Below are positions 33,769 through 42,406 of a stretch of 64,000 nucleotides of DNA, in pieces. The DNA comes from Myxococcales bacterium (GTDB lineage Bacteria; Myxococcota_A; Polyangia; Polyangiales; Houyiibacteriaceae). The notes under the pieces were generated by a model. That model did not search any database. It was not told the origin of the DNA and saw only the letters and a list, made by a program, of their open reading frames with translations. The translations under genes and the position numbers were made by a program. Each line of letters begins with the position of its first letter. Positions within the stretch are counted from its first letter, which is position 1. The DNA lies in NCBI GenBank assembly GCA_024640845.1, contig JAHEEE010000008.1, positions 1 to 64,000 of the forward strand. Reading direction: 5' to 3'.

Positions 33769-35577
33769 CTAGTGCATGCCGGTAGGTGCTTTCGCTCCGA
33801 CGGGAACGCGGATGTGCTCCACCATCTCCTGAACTTCCTGGGGCGGCGGCGGCGTGAACCGACCCACCACGAGCGCAACGACGAAGTTGAGCAGCATGCC
33901 AAGTGCGCCGATGCCCTCAGGCGAGATGCCGAACCAGAACTGGTCTGGCGTGCCACCCATGAACTTGAAGTAGATGATGTACGCCGCGGTGAAGATGATC
34001 CCCGCGAGCATGCCGCTGATGACGCCCTCACGGTTGGCCTTCTTCGAGAAGATCCCGAGGATGATTGCCGGGAAGAACGACGAGCAAGCGAGTCCGAACG
34101 CGAACGCGACGACTTGCGCCACGAAGCCTGGTGGATTGATGCCGAAGTAGCCGGCGATCAAGACCGCGACGCCCGCCGCAACACGCGCGGCAAGGAGCTC
34201 CTGCTTCTCGGTGATCGACGGGACGAACACGCGTTTGAGCAGGTCGTGGCTGATCGACGTGCTGACGACGAGCAGCAGCCCGGCCGCCGTCGAGAGAGCG
34301 GCTGCCAACCCGCCTGCAGCGACCAATGCGATGACCCACGCGGGTAGCTGCGCGATCTCGGGGTTTGCGAGCACGATGATGTCTCTGTCCACGTAGAGCT
34401 CGTTATCGCTGTCGGGATTGGGATTGCTCACGACCCGCTCTCCGTGCGCGCCCCGCTGCTCCGTGAATTCCGGCTTGCCTGCCAGGGCGTTGCCCGCGAC
34501 GTACTGGACCTTGCCGTCGTCGTTCTTGTCGACCCATGCGAGGAGGCCGGTGTCCTCCCAAGTCTTGAACCACTGCGGAATCGACTTTTGTCCCTCGACC
34601 GAGGCGTAGCTCGCACCGCTGACCGCCTCGATCAGATTGGTGCGCGCGAACGCAGCGACGGCGGGAGCGGTCGTGTAGAGCAGGGCGATGAAGAAGAGCG
34701 CCCAGCCGACGCTGCGCCGTGCGTCACGCACCTTCGGCACGGTGTAGAACCGCACGATGACGTGCGGCAGCCCGGCTGTGCCGGCCATCAGCGCGCCCGT
34801 GATGCACAACACGTCCAGCATCGATTTGCTACCCGATGTGTACTCGGCAAAACCAAGCTCCGTGTTGAGCTGGTTGAGCTTGTCCATCAGCTTGATGCTT
34901 TCGCCACCGGAGATCTGCGACCCAATCTCACCGCCGAGCGAGGCACCGAACCCGATCTGTGGGATCAGATGGTCGGTGAGAAGAATGCTGATGAAGATCG
35001 CCGGAACCAGGTAGGCGAAGATCAGCACGCAGTACTGTGCCGCCTGGGTATAGGTGATTCCCTTCATTCCGCCGAGGACCGCGTAAAAGAAGACGATCGC
35101 CATCCCGATGGCGACACCGATGTTGATTTCGACCTCGAGGAAGCGGCTGAAGACGACGCCGACACCCCGCATCTGCCCTGCCACGTAGGTGAAGGAAACG
35201 AACACAGCGCAAAGGACGGCGACGATGCGGGCGCTGTTCGAGTAATAGCGGTCGCCGACGAAGTCGGGGACGGTGAACTTCCCGAACTTGCGGAGATATG
35301 GAGCAAGCAGGAGCGCCAACAGCACGTACCCGCCGGTCCATCCCATGAGATAAACGGCACCGTCGTACCCCATGAACGAGATCAAGCCCGCCATACTGAT
35401 GAACGACGCCGCGCTCATCCAGTCAGCGCCCGTTGCCATGCCGTTGACGACGGGATGCACCCCGCGTCCAGCGATGTAGAAATCACCTGTCGTGCTCGCT
35501 CGCGACCAGATAGCGATGCCGATGTAGAGCGCGAAAGTCGCACCAACGATGAGGAATGTCCAAGCCTGTACGTCCAT
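33769..35577 (-). CDS. Sodium:solute symporter, VC_2705 type (acetate-permease-like)
   Basis: A 602-residue SSS-family transporter resembling ActP and the VC_2705 subfamily that works with a DUF4212 small subunit. Features: TTGDFYIAGRGVHPVVNGMATGAD (TM1-2 loop), GVGVVFSRFLEV, VLGGMKGITYTQAAQY, and a C-terminal acidic/basic tail. An insertion at ~318-410 between transmembrane segments contains DKNDDGKV (350-357), an EF-hand-like D-x-N-D-D-G loop that could bind calcium in a periplasmic loop. It lies between DUF4212 and the porin and downstream of acsA, arguing for uptake of acetate or a similar short-chain acid with Na+. Confidence 0.88.
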   Translation of the reverse strand: MDVQAWTFLIVGATFALYIGIAIWSRASTTGDFYIAGRGVHPVVNGMATGADWMSAASFISMAGLISFMGYDGAVYLMGWTGGYVLLALLLAPYLRKFGKFTVPDFVGDRYYSNSARIVAVLCAVFVSFTYVAGQMRGVGVVFSRFLEVEINIGVAIGMAIVFFYAVLGGMKGITYTQAAQYCVLIFAYLVPAIFISILLTDHLIPQIGFGASLGGEIGSQISGGESIKLMDKLNQLNTELGFAEYTSGSKSMLDVLCITGALMAGTAGLPHVIVRFYTVPKVRDARRSVGWALFFIALLYTTAPAVAAFARTNLIEAVSGASYASVEGQKSIPQWFKTWEDTGLLAWVDKNDDGKVQYVAGNALAGKPEFTEQRGAHGERVVSNPNPDSDNELYVDRDIIVLANPEIAQLPAWVIALVAAGGLAAALSTAAGLLLVVSTSISHDLLKRVFVPSITEKQELLAARVAAGVAVLIAGYFGINPPGFVAQVVAFAFGLACSSFFPAIILGIFSKKANREGVISGMLAGIIFTAAYIIYFKFMGGTPDQFWFGISPEGIGALGMLLNFVVALVVGRFTPPPPQEVQEMVEHIRVPVGAKAPTGMH

Positions 35578-35604
35578 TGTTCTCTCCTTCTTCGACTCGA
35601 ACGA

Positions 35605-35901
35605 TTAGTCCTCGTGTACGTCAAACTCTCTATCGAGCTTGTTCATCAAACGTGTGTAGAGGAAGATCAGAACCACGAACACGTAGATCGAGCCCTGCTG
35701 CGCAAACCAGAAGCCGAGCTTGAAACCAGTGCCGGGGATCGTGTACTCGTCCAATGCGCCAACCCATAGGATCCCTGCGCCGTAGGAGACGACCCACCAG
35801 ACGGCCAGTAGGATTACTAAGAGCCGGAGGTTTCTCTTCCAGTAGCGATCGGCGACGTCTTGGGTGTGTCTCGCACTGCGCGCTTCTTCCGAATCAGTCA
35901 T
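35605..35901 (-). CDS. DUF4212 sodium:solute symporter small subunit
   Basis: A 98-residue protein with two transmembrane helices (~27-48 and ~66-86). It carries the family features: YWKRNLRLL in the first cytoplasmic segment, GAGILWV, a FKLGFWFAQQGSIYVFV second helix start, and a charged C-terminus (RLMNKLDREF). DUF4212 members are encoded next to VC_2705-type symporters and are thought to be their small subunit; here the symporter follows after 27 bp. It lies 30 bp after acsA in the same operon. Confidence 0.92.
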   Translation of the reverse strand: MTDSEEARSARHTQDVADRYWKRNLRLLVILLAVWWVVSYGAGILWVGALDEYTIPGTGFKLGFWFAQQGSIYVFVVLIFLYTRLMNKLDREFDVHED

Positions 35902-35931
35902 TGTTGCTCCTGTTTCTCCGCCTGCAGCGGC

Positions 35932-37848
35932 TCAGTCCTTTTTCAGTAGCGCCTCGACCACGGATGGGTCGGCGAGCGTCGAAATGTCTCCGAGTTGGTT
36001 TCCCTCGCCGGCAGCGATCTTGCGGAGGATTCGCCGCATGATCTTGCCCGAGCGCGTCTTCGGTAGGCCGCCTACGACCCGAATCTCGTCCGGCGTCGCA
36101 ATGGGACCAATCACCTGGCGCACCTGTTCTTTCAGAGCGCCCTGAAGCTCACCTGGCTCGTAGTCGCCGCCCGCGATGGGTACGACGAATGCGAAGATGC
36201 CCTGGCCCTTGATCTCGTGTGGGCAGGGTACGACCGCGGCTTCTGCGACAGCTTGGTGCGCGACGAGGGCGCTTTCGACCTCGGCGGTGCCCAGTCTGTG
36301 TCCGGACACGTTGATCACGTCATCGACGCGACCCGTGATCCAGTAGTAGCCATCCGCGTCACGCTTGCACCCGTCGCCGGTGAAGTAGTGGGGCGGGTAC
36401 TGCGAGAAGTAGGTCTCGAGGAAACGTTTGTGGTCGCCGTGGATCGTGCGCGCTTGCCCCGGCCAGGGGTGCTTGATGCAAAGGTAGCCGCTGACGTCGT
36501 TGCCCTCGATGACCTTGCCCTCTTGATCGACGAGGATCGGCTCGATGCCGAACAGTGGAAAAGTTGCAGAGCCGGGCTTGGTCGGCGTCGCATGTGGAAG
36601 CGGGCTAATCAAGATCCCGCCGGTTTCCGTTTGCCACCAAGTGTCGACGATTGGCACCTTTCCGTTGCCAACCACCTCGTTGTACCAATTCCAAACCTCG
36701 GGGTTGATGGGCTCGCCGACCGTGCCGAGGACGCGCAACGACTCGCGGCTCGAGCCCTTTACCGGCTCCGAGCCCTCTCGCATGAGGGCTCGGAGCGCGG
36801 TGGGCGAGGTGTAGAGCGTCGTCGCGCCGATGTCGTCGATGACGTTCCAGTACCTACTTGCGTCCGGGTATGTCGGGACCGATTCGAACATGACGGTGGT
36901 GACGCCGTTCGCCAGCGGTCCGTAGATGATGTAGCTGTGGCCGGTGATCCATCCGATGTCTGCGGCGCAGAAGTGAATGTCGTCCTCGGAGATGTCGAAG
37001 ACGTACTTGAAGGTCGATGCCACATAGGTGAGGTAGCCCGCGGTGGTGTGAACCAGACCCTTCGGCTTACCCGTCGACCCGGAGGTATAGAGAATGAAGA
37101 GAGGGTCTTCGGAGGCCATCCACTCCGAAGGGCAGGTGATGCGCTGTTGGGCGGTGGCTTCGTGCATCCAGATGTCGCGACCATGCTCCATTTTCGTTTC
37201 GGCGTCGGTGCGCTGGACGACCAGCACCTTCTCCACGACTCCGAGGCCCTCGACTGCGTCATCGGTGATTCTCTTGAGTGGAATTCGCTTCGAGCCGCGG
37301 AGACCCTCATTGGCAGTGACGACGACCTTCGCTTGTGCGTCGATGATGCGGTCACGGAGTGCGTCGGCACTGAACCCGCCGAATACGATCGAATGCACGG
37401 CACCGATTCGAGCGCAGGCGAGCATTGTATAGGCGAGCTCCGGGATCATCGGGAGATAGATGCAAACTCGATCGCCCTTTCGAACACCAAGCGATTTCAG
37501 AGTGTTTGCGACCCGCCCGACCTGAATTTTCAGCTCCGCGAAGGAGATGTGTTGATACTCGCCCGGTTCGTCCGCGACGAAGATGATCGCCGTCTTTTCC
37601 GGGTTCTTCGCCACGTGCCGGTCGACGCAGTTGACGGTGGCATTGAGTCGCCCTCCGCCGAACCAGACGAACTCGCCCGGTCCATGCTCTTCGAAGACGC
37701 TGTGCGGTTCGTAGAACCAATGCAGCTCTTTGCTCTGCGCCTTCCAATAGTCGAGGTTGTCGGTAAGGCTGTAGTGGTAGAGGGCCTGGTAGTCCTCCAT
37801 GTCAGCAATACGTCGTCTTGTATCGAGCGTCGGTTGTGAGAGTGTCAT
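35932..37848 (-). CDS. acsA: Acetyl-CoA synthetase
   Basis: A 638-residue AMP-forming ligase that activates acetate to acetyl-CoA through acetyl-AMP. It has the P-loop-like YTSGSTGKPKG, VDTWWQTETG (acetyl/ATP region), GRVDDVINVSGHR (hinge) and the C-terminal PKTRSGKIMRR with the Lys that is acetylated for regulation in known Acs enzymes. Length is typical (~650). A strong sigma-54 promoter (37883-37898) lies ~35 bp upstream of the ATG at 37848, and the regulator gene precedes it, so it is very likely activated by the neighbouring CbrB/NtrC-type regulator. It heads the acsA-DUF4212-symporter-porin operon. Confidence 0.96.
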   Translation of the reverse strand: MTLSQPTLDTRRRIADMEDYQALYHYSLTDNLDYWKAQSKELHWFYEPHSVFEEHGPGEFVWFGGGRLNATVNCVDRHVAKNPEKTAIIFVADEPGEYQHISFAELKIQVGRVANTLKSLGVRKGDRVCIYLPMIPELAYTMLACARIGAVHSIVFGGFSADALRDRIIDAQAKVVVTANEGLRGSKRIPLKRITDDAVEGLGVVEKVLVVQRTDAETKMEHGRDIWMHEATAQQRITCPSEWMASEDPLFILYTSGSTGKPKGLVHTTAGYLTYVASTFKYVFDISEDDIHFCAADIGWITGHSYIIYGPLANGVTTVMFESVPTYPDASRYWNVIDDIGATTLYTSPTALRALMREGSEPVKGSSRESLRVLGTVGEPINPEVWNWYNEVVGNGKVPIVDTWWQTETGGILISPLPHATPTKPGSATFPLFGIEPILVDQEGKVIEGNDVSGYLCIKHPWPGQARTIHGDHKRFLETYFSQYPPHYFTGDGCKRDADGYYWITGRVDDVINVSGHRLGTAEVESALVAHQAVAEAAVVPCPHEIKGQGIFAFVVPIAGGDYEPGELQGALKEQVRQVIGPIATPDEIRVVGGLPKTRSGKIMRRILRKIAAGEGNQLGDISTLADPSVVEALLKKD

Positions 37849-37882
37849 CGGTACACCTTACACAGGGGTCGCCGTGCGTAGA

Positions 37883-37898
37883 CGCAAGAGATGTACCA
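37883..37898 (-). promoter_or_regulatory. Sigma-54 (-24/-12) promoter of the acsA operon
   Basis: Read on the minus strand: TGGTAC-ATCTC-TTGCG. It matches the consensus TGGCAC-N5-TTGC[AT] with exact spacing between the GG and GC dinucleotides (10 bp). Predicted start of transcription is near 37872, leaving a ~24-nt leader before the acsA ATG at 37848. The gene directly upstream encodes a sigma-54-dependent activator, which fits. Confidence 0.82.
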
Positions 37899-37911
37899 AA
37901 GCCGATCGACG

Positions 37912-37998
37912 CGAAACGACTTCGAAACTTCGTCTAACGCGTCGCGGCAAGCGTTACGATTCGTAGCAAGACGCTACGCTTCGAAACGTTACCGAAAC
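37912..37998. promoter_or_regulatory. Repeated CGAAAC elements and an inverted repeat (candidate activator sites)
   Basis: Upstream of the sigma-54 promoter, CGAAAC occurs at 37912-37917, 37923-37928, 37982-37987 and 37993-37998; two of these are TTCGAAAC. Between them is an imperfect inverted repeat GTTACGA-T-TCGTAGC (37953-37967). Their position 15-115 bp upstream of the -24 element suits an enhancer-binding activator. Assignment to the neighbouring regulator is inferred. Confidence 0.45.
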
Positions 37999-38009
37999 AC
38001 CCAAGTCAC

Positions 38010-39344
38010 CTATTCGGGTGGTCTTGAGTCGCGTCGTGGAATGCCCATGCGTTGGCGGCGTTCCCAAAGCGTCTTGCGGCTGATGCCGAGCTTCTTCGCA
38101 AGCTCGGTCTCGCTGAGCTCATGCTGATGCGAAAGGACGAAGCGGCGAAGGTAGCCTTCGAGTGAAGGGTCCTCGCCAAAACCTTCAGGGTCAATTTCCT
38201 CGGGCGCATTCGAAGAGGGCAAGCCGAGCAGAGCTTCGGTGATCGGACCTGATTCGTGCAGGATCACCGCGCGCTCTATGGCATGTTGGAGCTCTCGCAC
38301 GTTCCCTGGCCACTTGTAGCGTTTCATCGCCGCGGCGGCGCTGTCGCCGAGCTCGAGCGGCGGCTTTCCAAGCTTCGCGGCGGCCCTCGCGAGGAACACT
38401 TCTGCAAGCGCCAAGATGTCGTCCACCCGCTCGCATAGGGGCGCCAGCTTGATTTCCATGACCTTGAGGCGGAAGTAGAGATCCGTCCGAAATTCCTGGT
38501 GTTCGACGAGCTTCGGGAGGTCGCGATGGGTCGCCGCAATCAGCCGGATGTCGACCGCCTCGGCCTTGCGGGCGCCGACGCGGCGGACCTCGCGCTGTTG
38601 TAGCATCCGCAGCAACCGGGCTTGCGCCGCCGAGGTGAGCTCACCGATCTCGTCGAGAAATAGCGTCCCCCCGTTTGCGGCGTGCACAAGCCCTTCTTGG
38701 CGGCTCAGTGCGCCAGTGAACGCGCCCTTCTCGTGCCCGAATAGCTCGGATTCGAGGAGTGTGTCGGGAATCGATGCACAGTTGACGGCCACGAACGCGC
38801 CGGTCCGCCCGCTATGGTTGTGTACCGCCCGCGCAATGAGCTCCTTGCCCGTGCCCGACTCACCAAGGATGAGCACCGTGGCTTCCGTTGGGGCGACCTT
38901 GCGGGCCCATCGCAGGGCTTCTCGCATCGGGCTCGATTCGGCGGCGACGATTTCGTATGGGTCGCCGACGCCGTCAGAGTCGCCGGTCCGGTTGAGCGCA
39001 TGGTGACGGAGCACCCGAGTGACGGCTGTGCTGAGCGCTTCGGGCTCGAACGGCTTGGAGAGATAGTCTGCCGCGCCGCGCTTCATCGCATCGACCGCAG
39101 CGCTCACGGAACCATACGCCGTCATCACGATCACGGGGATCTGCCCGACCCGCTCGATGAGCACGTCGCCGGTCTCGCCAGTCAATCTCACGTCCGTGAT
39201 CACGAGGTCGAAGGACTGCAGATGCTGCCTCTCCGCCTCCGGAACACCGCCGACGTCCACGACCTCGTGCCCGTCACGCGTGAGGATACGCTTGATCTCG
39301 GCTCGAATGACACGCTCGTCCTCCACCAAAAGGATCTTCGCCAC
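38010..39344 (-). CDS. NtrC/CbrB-type sigma-54-dependent response regulator
   Basis: A 444-residue three-domain activator. The receiver domain (1-~118) has the phosphoacceptor Asp51 in TDVRLTGE and Lys97 in LSKPFEP. The AAA+ domain has Walker A GESGTGKE (161-168), the sigma-54-contacting GAFTGA loop (207-212) and Walker B LFLDEIGE (~228-235). A Fis-type helix-turn-helix closes the protein (SETELAKKLGISRKTLWERRQRMG). It sits 40 bp after the SSS-domain sensor kinase gene, so it is the cognate regulator, as CbrB is to CbrA. The adjacent sigma-54 promoter of acsA is its obvious target. Confidence 0.92.
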   Translation of the reverse strand: MAKILLVEDERVIRAEIKRILTRDGHEVVDVGGVPEAERQHLQSFDLVITDVRLTGETGDVLIERVGQIPVIVMTAYGSVSAAVDAMKRGAADYLSKPFEPEALSTAVTRVLRHHALNRTGDSDGVGDPYEIVAAESSPMREALRWARKVAPTEATVLILGESGTGKELIARAVHNHSGRTGAFVAVNCASIPDTLLESELFGHEKGAFTGALSRQEGLVHAANGGTLFLDEIGELTSAAQARLLRMLQQREVRRVGARKAEAVDIRLIAATHRDLPKLVEHQEFRTDLYFRLKVMEIKLAPLCERVDDILALAEVFLARAAAKLGKPPLELGDSAAAAMKRYKWPGNVRELQHAIERAVILHESGPITEALLGLPSSNAPEEIDPEGFGEDPSLEGYLRRFVLSHQHELSETELAKKLGISRKTLWERRQRMGIPRRDSRPPE

Positions 39345-39384
39345 CGGTGATTAGTACCAAAGGATAGTAGCGTCCTTCAATCCC

Positions 39385-42249
39385 TCAATTTTCATAGGCT
39401 TTGAGGGTGACTGTGAAGCGGCTGCCTCGTGGGGAGCGCGGCTCGTGGGTGAGCGAGCCGCCGAAGCGCTCCACGATTTGGCGGGACAACGAGAGACCGA
39501 GACCCGTGCCCTGGCCATCGGGCTTGGTGGTGAAGAACGGCTCAAACACGCGCTCCCGAAGCTCCTCCGGGATCCCGGGCCCTTCATCGTCTACCTCGAC
39601 GCGGACCGTCCCATTGTCGAGACGTGTACGGACGTACACCGTCGCGCCCCTCGGGCATGCCTGGCGCGCGTTGTTGAGCAGGTTGACGAGGACTTGCGTC
39701 AGACCGTCGGGTGTAGCCATGGCAGGCCGGTCGGCGCTCAGGTCGAGATCGATGCGACAGCCTTCCATTTCGAGCTTGGCAAGCTCGACTGCGGCCTTCA
39801 CGACGCGCGCCACCGGAATGGCCTGCAACTCCACCGGCGTTTCGTCGCGTCGACTGAAAGCGAGCAAGCTCTGCACGATGCCGTGAATTCGCTTCGCTTC
39901 GTCGACGATGATCCCCAAGCGCTCGTGGGCATCCTCGGCGCCAGGGTCGCTAGCGAGATTCTTGGCGACCATGAGGATTCCCGTGAGCGGGTTCCCGACC
40001 TCGTGCGCGACGCCCGACGCGAGGGTACCGATCGACGAAAGCCGATCTTTGTGTGCCACGTGTCGCTCCAACTGGCGAAGCGCGGTAATGTCTTCGACCA
40101 CGAACACGCGCCCCTCCTCTGGCTCGCCCGGAATGATCGCGGTCTGCGCGCGAAGCTCTATCTTCCTGTCACCCAAGTCGTATTCACGCTCGATCGCCGA
40201 GCCGGACGGCTGATGCGCCAGCTCGTCGAACAGCGGCCACCACGGGCTCGGGATCTCGCACAATGGGTTGCCGCAGATGTCGTCTTCTTCGAGTCCCGAC
40301 ATGCGTTCGAGCTGAGCGTTCCAAACGACGACGTCTTCGTGGTCATCAACCGTGCAGACACCCACAGGGAGCTCCGACATGAGCAGCGACAAGTAACGGC
40401 GCGCGGCGTGGGCCGGCGACGGACGCTGCTCGGCTCCGAGGGAATCGAGCTCTCGAAACGCGCGGAGGCGTTCGGCGAGCGCGTCTGTTCGCATTGGTCG
40501 GCCACCCTGTACGTAGGTGCGCGCCGCGAGGGGGCCGATTCTTTCGCTGAGTCGCCCTTCGAGCTCGGTGATCAACCGCAGTAGCTCGGGGCGATCGCGC
40601 GGCGGCCAATATACGTCCGCGGCGGCTGCGGCCCCATAGATCTCGTCAATCGCGGTGCGTTTTCCGACGTACGATGTCAGGCGCTCGAGGAGGGCTTCAG
40701 CCGAATCGGGTACCTGCAGCAATCGAGTCACTCGGGGCTCGCGGCATGCCTCGGCGGCGTTGCGTTCCTCGGTGGAACGGGTGGTCAGTAGCGAGACGCC
40801 AACGAAGACGAACGCGTGGGCCGTGAAGCTAAGCCAGATGGTGGGGCCGCGCGCGGCGGGGTCCATGAAGCCAAACAACGCGTAGAGGCCGGAAACGTCG
40901 ACCTGGATCCCGAACAGCGGGGTTGCGGTGAGGACCGCCCAGGAGGCGGCCCCGACGATGAGGCCCCAGAGCACACCTTCTCGCGTCGCCCGCCGCCAAA
41001 AGAGAGTTCCGATCAGGCCGGGCAACAAGTGGGTGACTGCGAGGAACGACGCAAGGCCGAGGTCGACGAGCGATCGCGTGCGCGGAAGCGTGAAGTGGAT
41101 GAGCAACCCGGCCAGGATGACTGCGATGATCGTCGACCGGCGGAAGACCGCCCACCGGGTCAACAGCGACTGCGGCGACGGCAAGAGCAATGGCGGAACG
41201 AGATAGTGTGCCACCATGCCGCTCAGCGCGATCGAGGATACCAGAATCATCGCGCTCGCCGCGGACACCGCGCCCAGGAATGCGAGCACTTGAAGCAACG
41301 CGGAGCTCTGCACCGCAACCAACACATACACATCGGGGCTCATGCCCGGCGTTGCGAGCTCGCTTCCTGCCCACAGCAGAATCGGCACCGGGAGGTTGAT
41401 CGCAAATAGGTAGAGGGGGAGGGCCCAGCGGGCGGTCTTCAGGCTGCGCGGTCCCGGGCGCTGGACGAAAGCGACGAAGAACTGACGCGGCAAGAGAAAC
41501 GCCGCGCACATCGTGACGAACACGAGGGCGATCCAGCTTTCGCCCATCACCGGGCTGGTCATGTTCTCGATCAGCTCGGGATGCTGTTCGAGGTGTGCAC
41601 TGAGCCCTTGAAAGCCGCCGAAGACCGCGAATAGGGCGGCCGTCCCGACGACCAGAAGCGCGAACAGCTTGAAGACACTCTCGAAAGCGAGGATCGCGAT
41701 CAGGCCTGGCCGGTGAGCTCGCCCATCGGCGTAGCGAACACCCAGCACGGCCGCGAAAGCGCTCAGCAGAATCGCGTACACCGAGCCAAGCTCCTCGGTC
41801 GGTTGCTCCCCCACCAGGATGGCGGCGCCGCCCGCAACGGCGCGAAGCTGAAGCGCGATGTAAGGGAGTAAGCCGGCGACCATGAAGATCGAGACGGCTG
41901 CACCGAGCACTCGGCTCTGATAGCGGAAGGCGAAGAGGTCCGCGATGCTTCCGAGACGGTAACGGTCGACGAGCTCGGCGACGGGTGCCCACAAGATCGG
42001 GATCGCGATACACGACAGCGTCACCCCGAAATAGACCGCAAGGAAATCGTAACCCTCGGCGGCAGCGAAACCGACGCTTCCGAAGAGGGTCCAGGTGGTG
42101 GCGTACACGCCGAGCGCGAGCGCGTAGCTGAAACGGTTCCGCCCGAGCCTACCCCAGCGGGACGATCGCTCCACGATCTCGGAGCCGGCGATGTAGAGGC
42201 CCAGTAGGGCCGCCGCGAGGAAGAACAGGACGAAGTGATTAAGCTGCAT
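39385..42249 (-). CDS. Sensor histidine kinase with N-terminal sodium:solute symporter domain (CbrA/CrbS-like)
   Basis: A 954-residue membrane kinase. Residues 1-~490 form an SSS/SLC5-type transporter domain with about 13 helices (starts LNHFVLFFLAAALLGLYIAGS; RYRLGSIADLFAFRYQSR after helix 3). Residues ~510-605 form a linker of STAC-like position, ~615-725 a PAS domain (LPVGVCTVDDHEDVVVWNAQ), then HisKA with His749 in GVAHEVGNPL, and HATPase_c with NLLNNARQA, DDEGPGIP and GTGLGLSLS. Such kinases (CbrA, CrbS/MxtR) control carbon and acetate use. The ATG is inside the last codons of an unannotated 55-residue membrane-protein gene. It likely senses transport flux or substrate of the acetate/propionate module. 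Confidence 0.92.
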   Translation of the reverse strand: MQLNHFVLFFLAAALLGLYIAGSEIVERSSRWGRLGRNRFSYALALGVYATTWTLFGSVGFAAAEGYDFLAVYFGVTLSCIAIPILWAPVAELVDRYRLGSIADLFAFRYQSRVLGAAVSIFMVAGLLPYIALQLRAVAGGAAILVGEQPTEELGSVYAILLSAFAAVLGVRYADGRAHRPGLIAILAFESVFKLFALLVVGTAALFAVFGGFQGLSAHLEQHPELIENMTSPVMGESWIALVFVTMCAAFLLPRQFFVAFVQRPGPRSLKTARWALPLYLFAINLPVPILLWAGSELATPGMSPDVYVLVAVQSSALLQVLAFLGAVSAASAMILVSSIALSGMVAHYLVPPLLLPSPQSLLTRWAVFRRSTIIAVILAGLLIHFTLPRTRSLVDLGLASFLAVTHLLPGLIGTLFWRRATREGVLWGLIVGAASWAVLTATPLFGIQVDVSGLYALFGFMDPAARGPTIWLSFTAHAFVFVGVSLLTTRSTEERNAAEACREPRVTRLLQVPDSAEALLERLTSYVGKRTAIDEIYGAAAAADVYWPPRDRPELLRLITELEGRLSERIGPLAARTYVQGGRPMRTDALAERLRAFRELDSLGAEQRPSPAHAARRYLSLLMSELPVGVCTVDDHEDVVVWNAQLERMSGLEEDDICGNPLCEIPSPWWPLFDELAHQPSGSAIEREYDLGDRKIELRAQTAIIPGEPEEGRVFVVEDITALRQLERHVAHKDRLSSIGTLASGVAHEVGNPLTGILMVAKNLASDPGAEDAHERLGIIVDEAKRIHGIVQSLLAFSRRDETPVELQAIPVARVVKAAVELAKLEMEGCRIDLDLSADRPAMATPDGLTQVLVNLLNNARQACPRGATVYVRTRLDNGTVRVEVDDEGPGIPEELRERVFEPFFTTKPDGQGTGLGLSLSRQIVERFGGSLTHEPRSPRGSRFTVTLKAYEN

Positions 42250-42406
42250 TATCTCTGCGGTGAACCAGCGCGACCACTGCGATCATCGACAGCCAGAAGG
42301 CGAAGGGAGACCACCAGGTTTGGAGCCAGAGGGCGCGCACGGGCGTCGCAATCAGCACGATCGCGACGACGAAAAGGAGAAGTGCTCGCTCCTGCTCTCT
42401 GTTCAC
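42239..42406 (-). CDS. 55-residue two-helix membrane protein preceding the sensor kinase
   Basis: A short gene read on the minus strand from GTG at 42406 to TAA at 42239. The product opens MNREQERALLLFVVAIVLIA, has a first hydrophobic helix (~8-20), a Trp-rich loop (RALWLQTWWSPF), a second helix (~33-47) and the tail VHRRDNAA. The GTG directly follows the TAA of prpE (TAAGTG) and the 3' end overlaps the start of the sensor kinase by 11 bp, so translation of the three genes is tightly coupled. It recalls the small partner proteins (DUF3311, DUF4212) encoded beside SSS transporters; here the partner is an SSS-domain kinase. Function is unknown; a small subunit of the sensor's transporter domain is the working guess. 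Confidence 0.78.
   Translation of the reverse strand: MNREQERALLLFVVAIVLIATPVRALWLQTWWSPFAFWLSMIAVVALVHRRDNAA

Noticed and set aside
36217-37839. 540-codon open frame antisense to acsA
   Set aside because: Same reason; the minus strand is a canonical acetyl-CoA synthetase.
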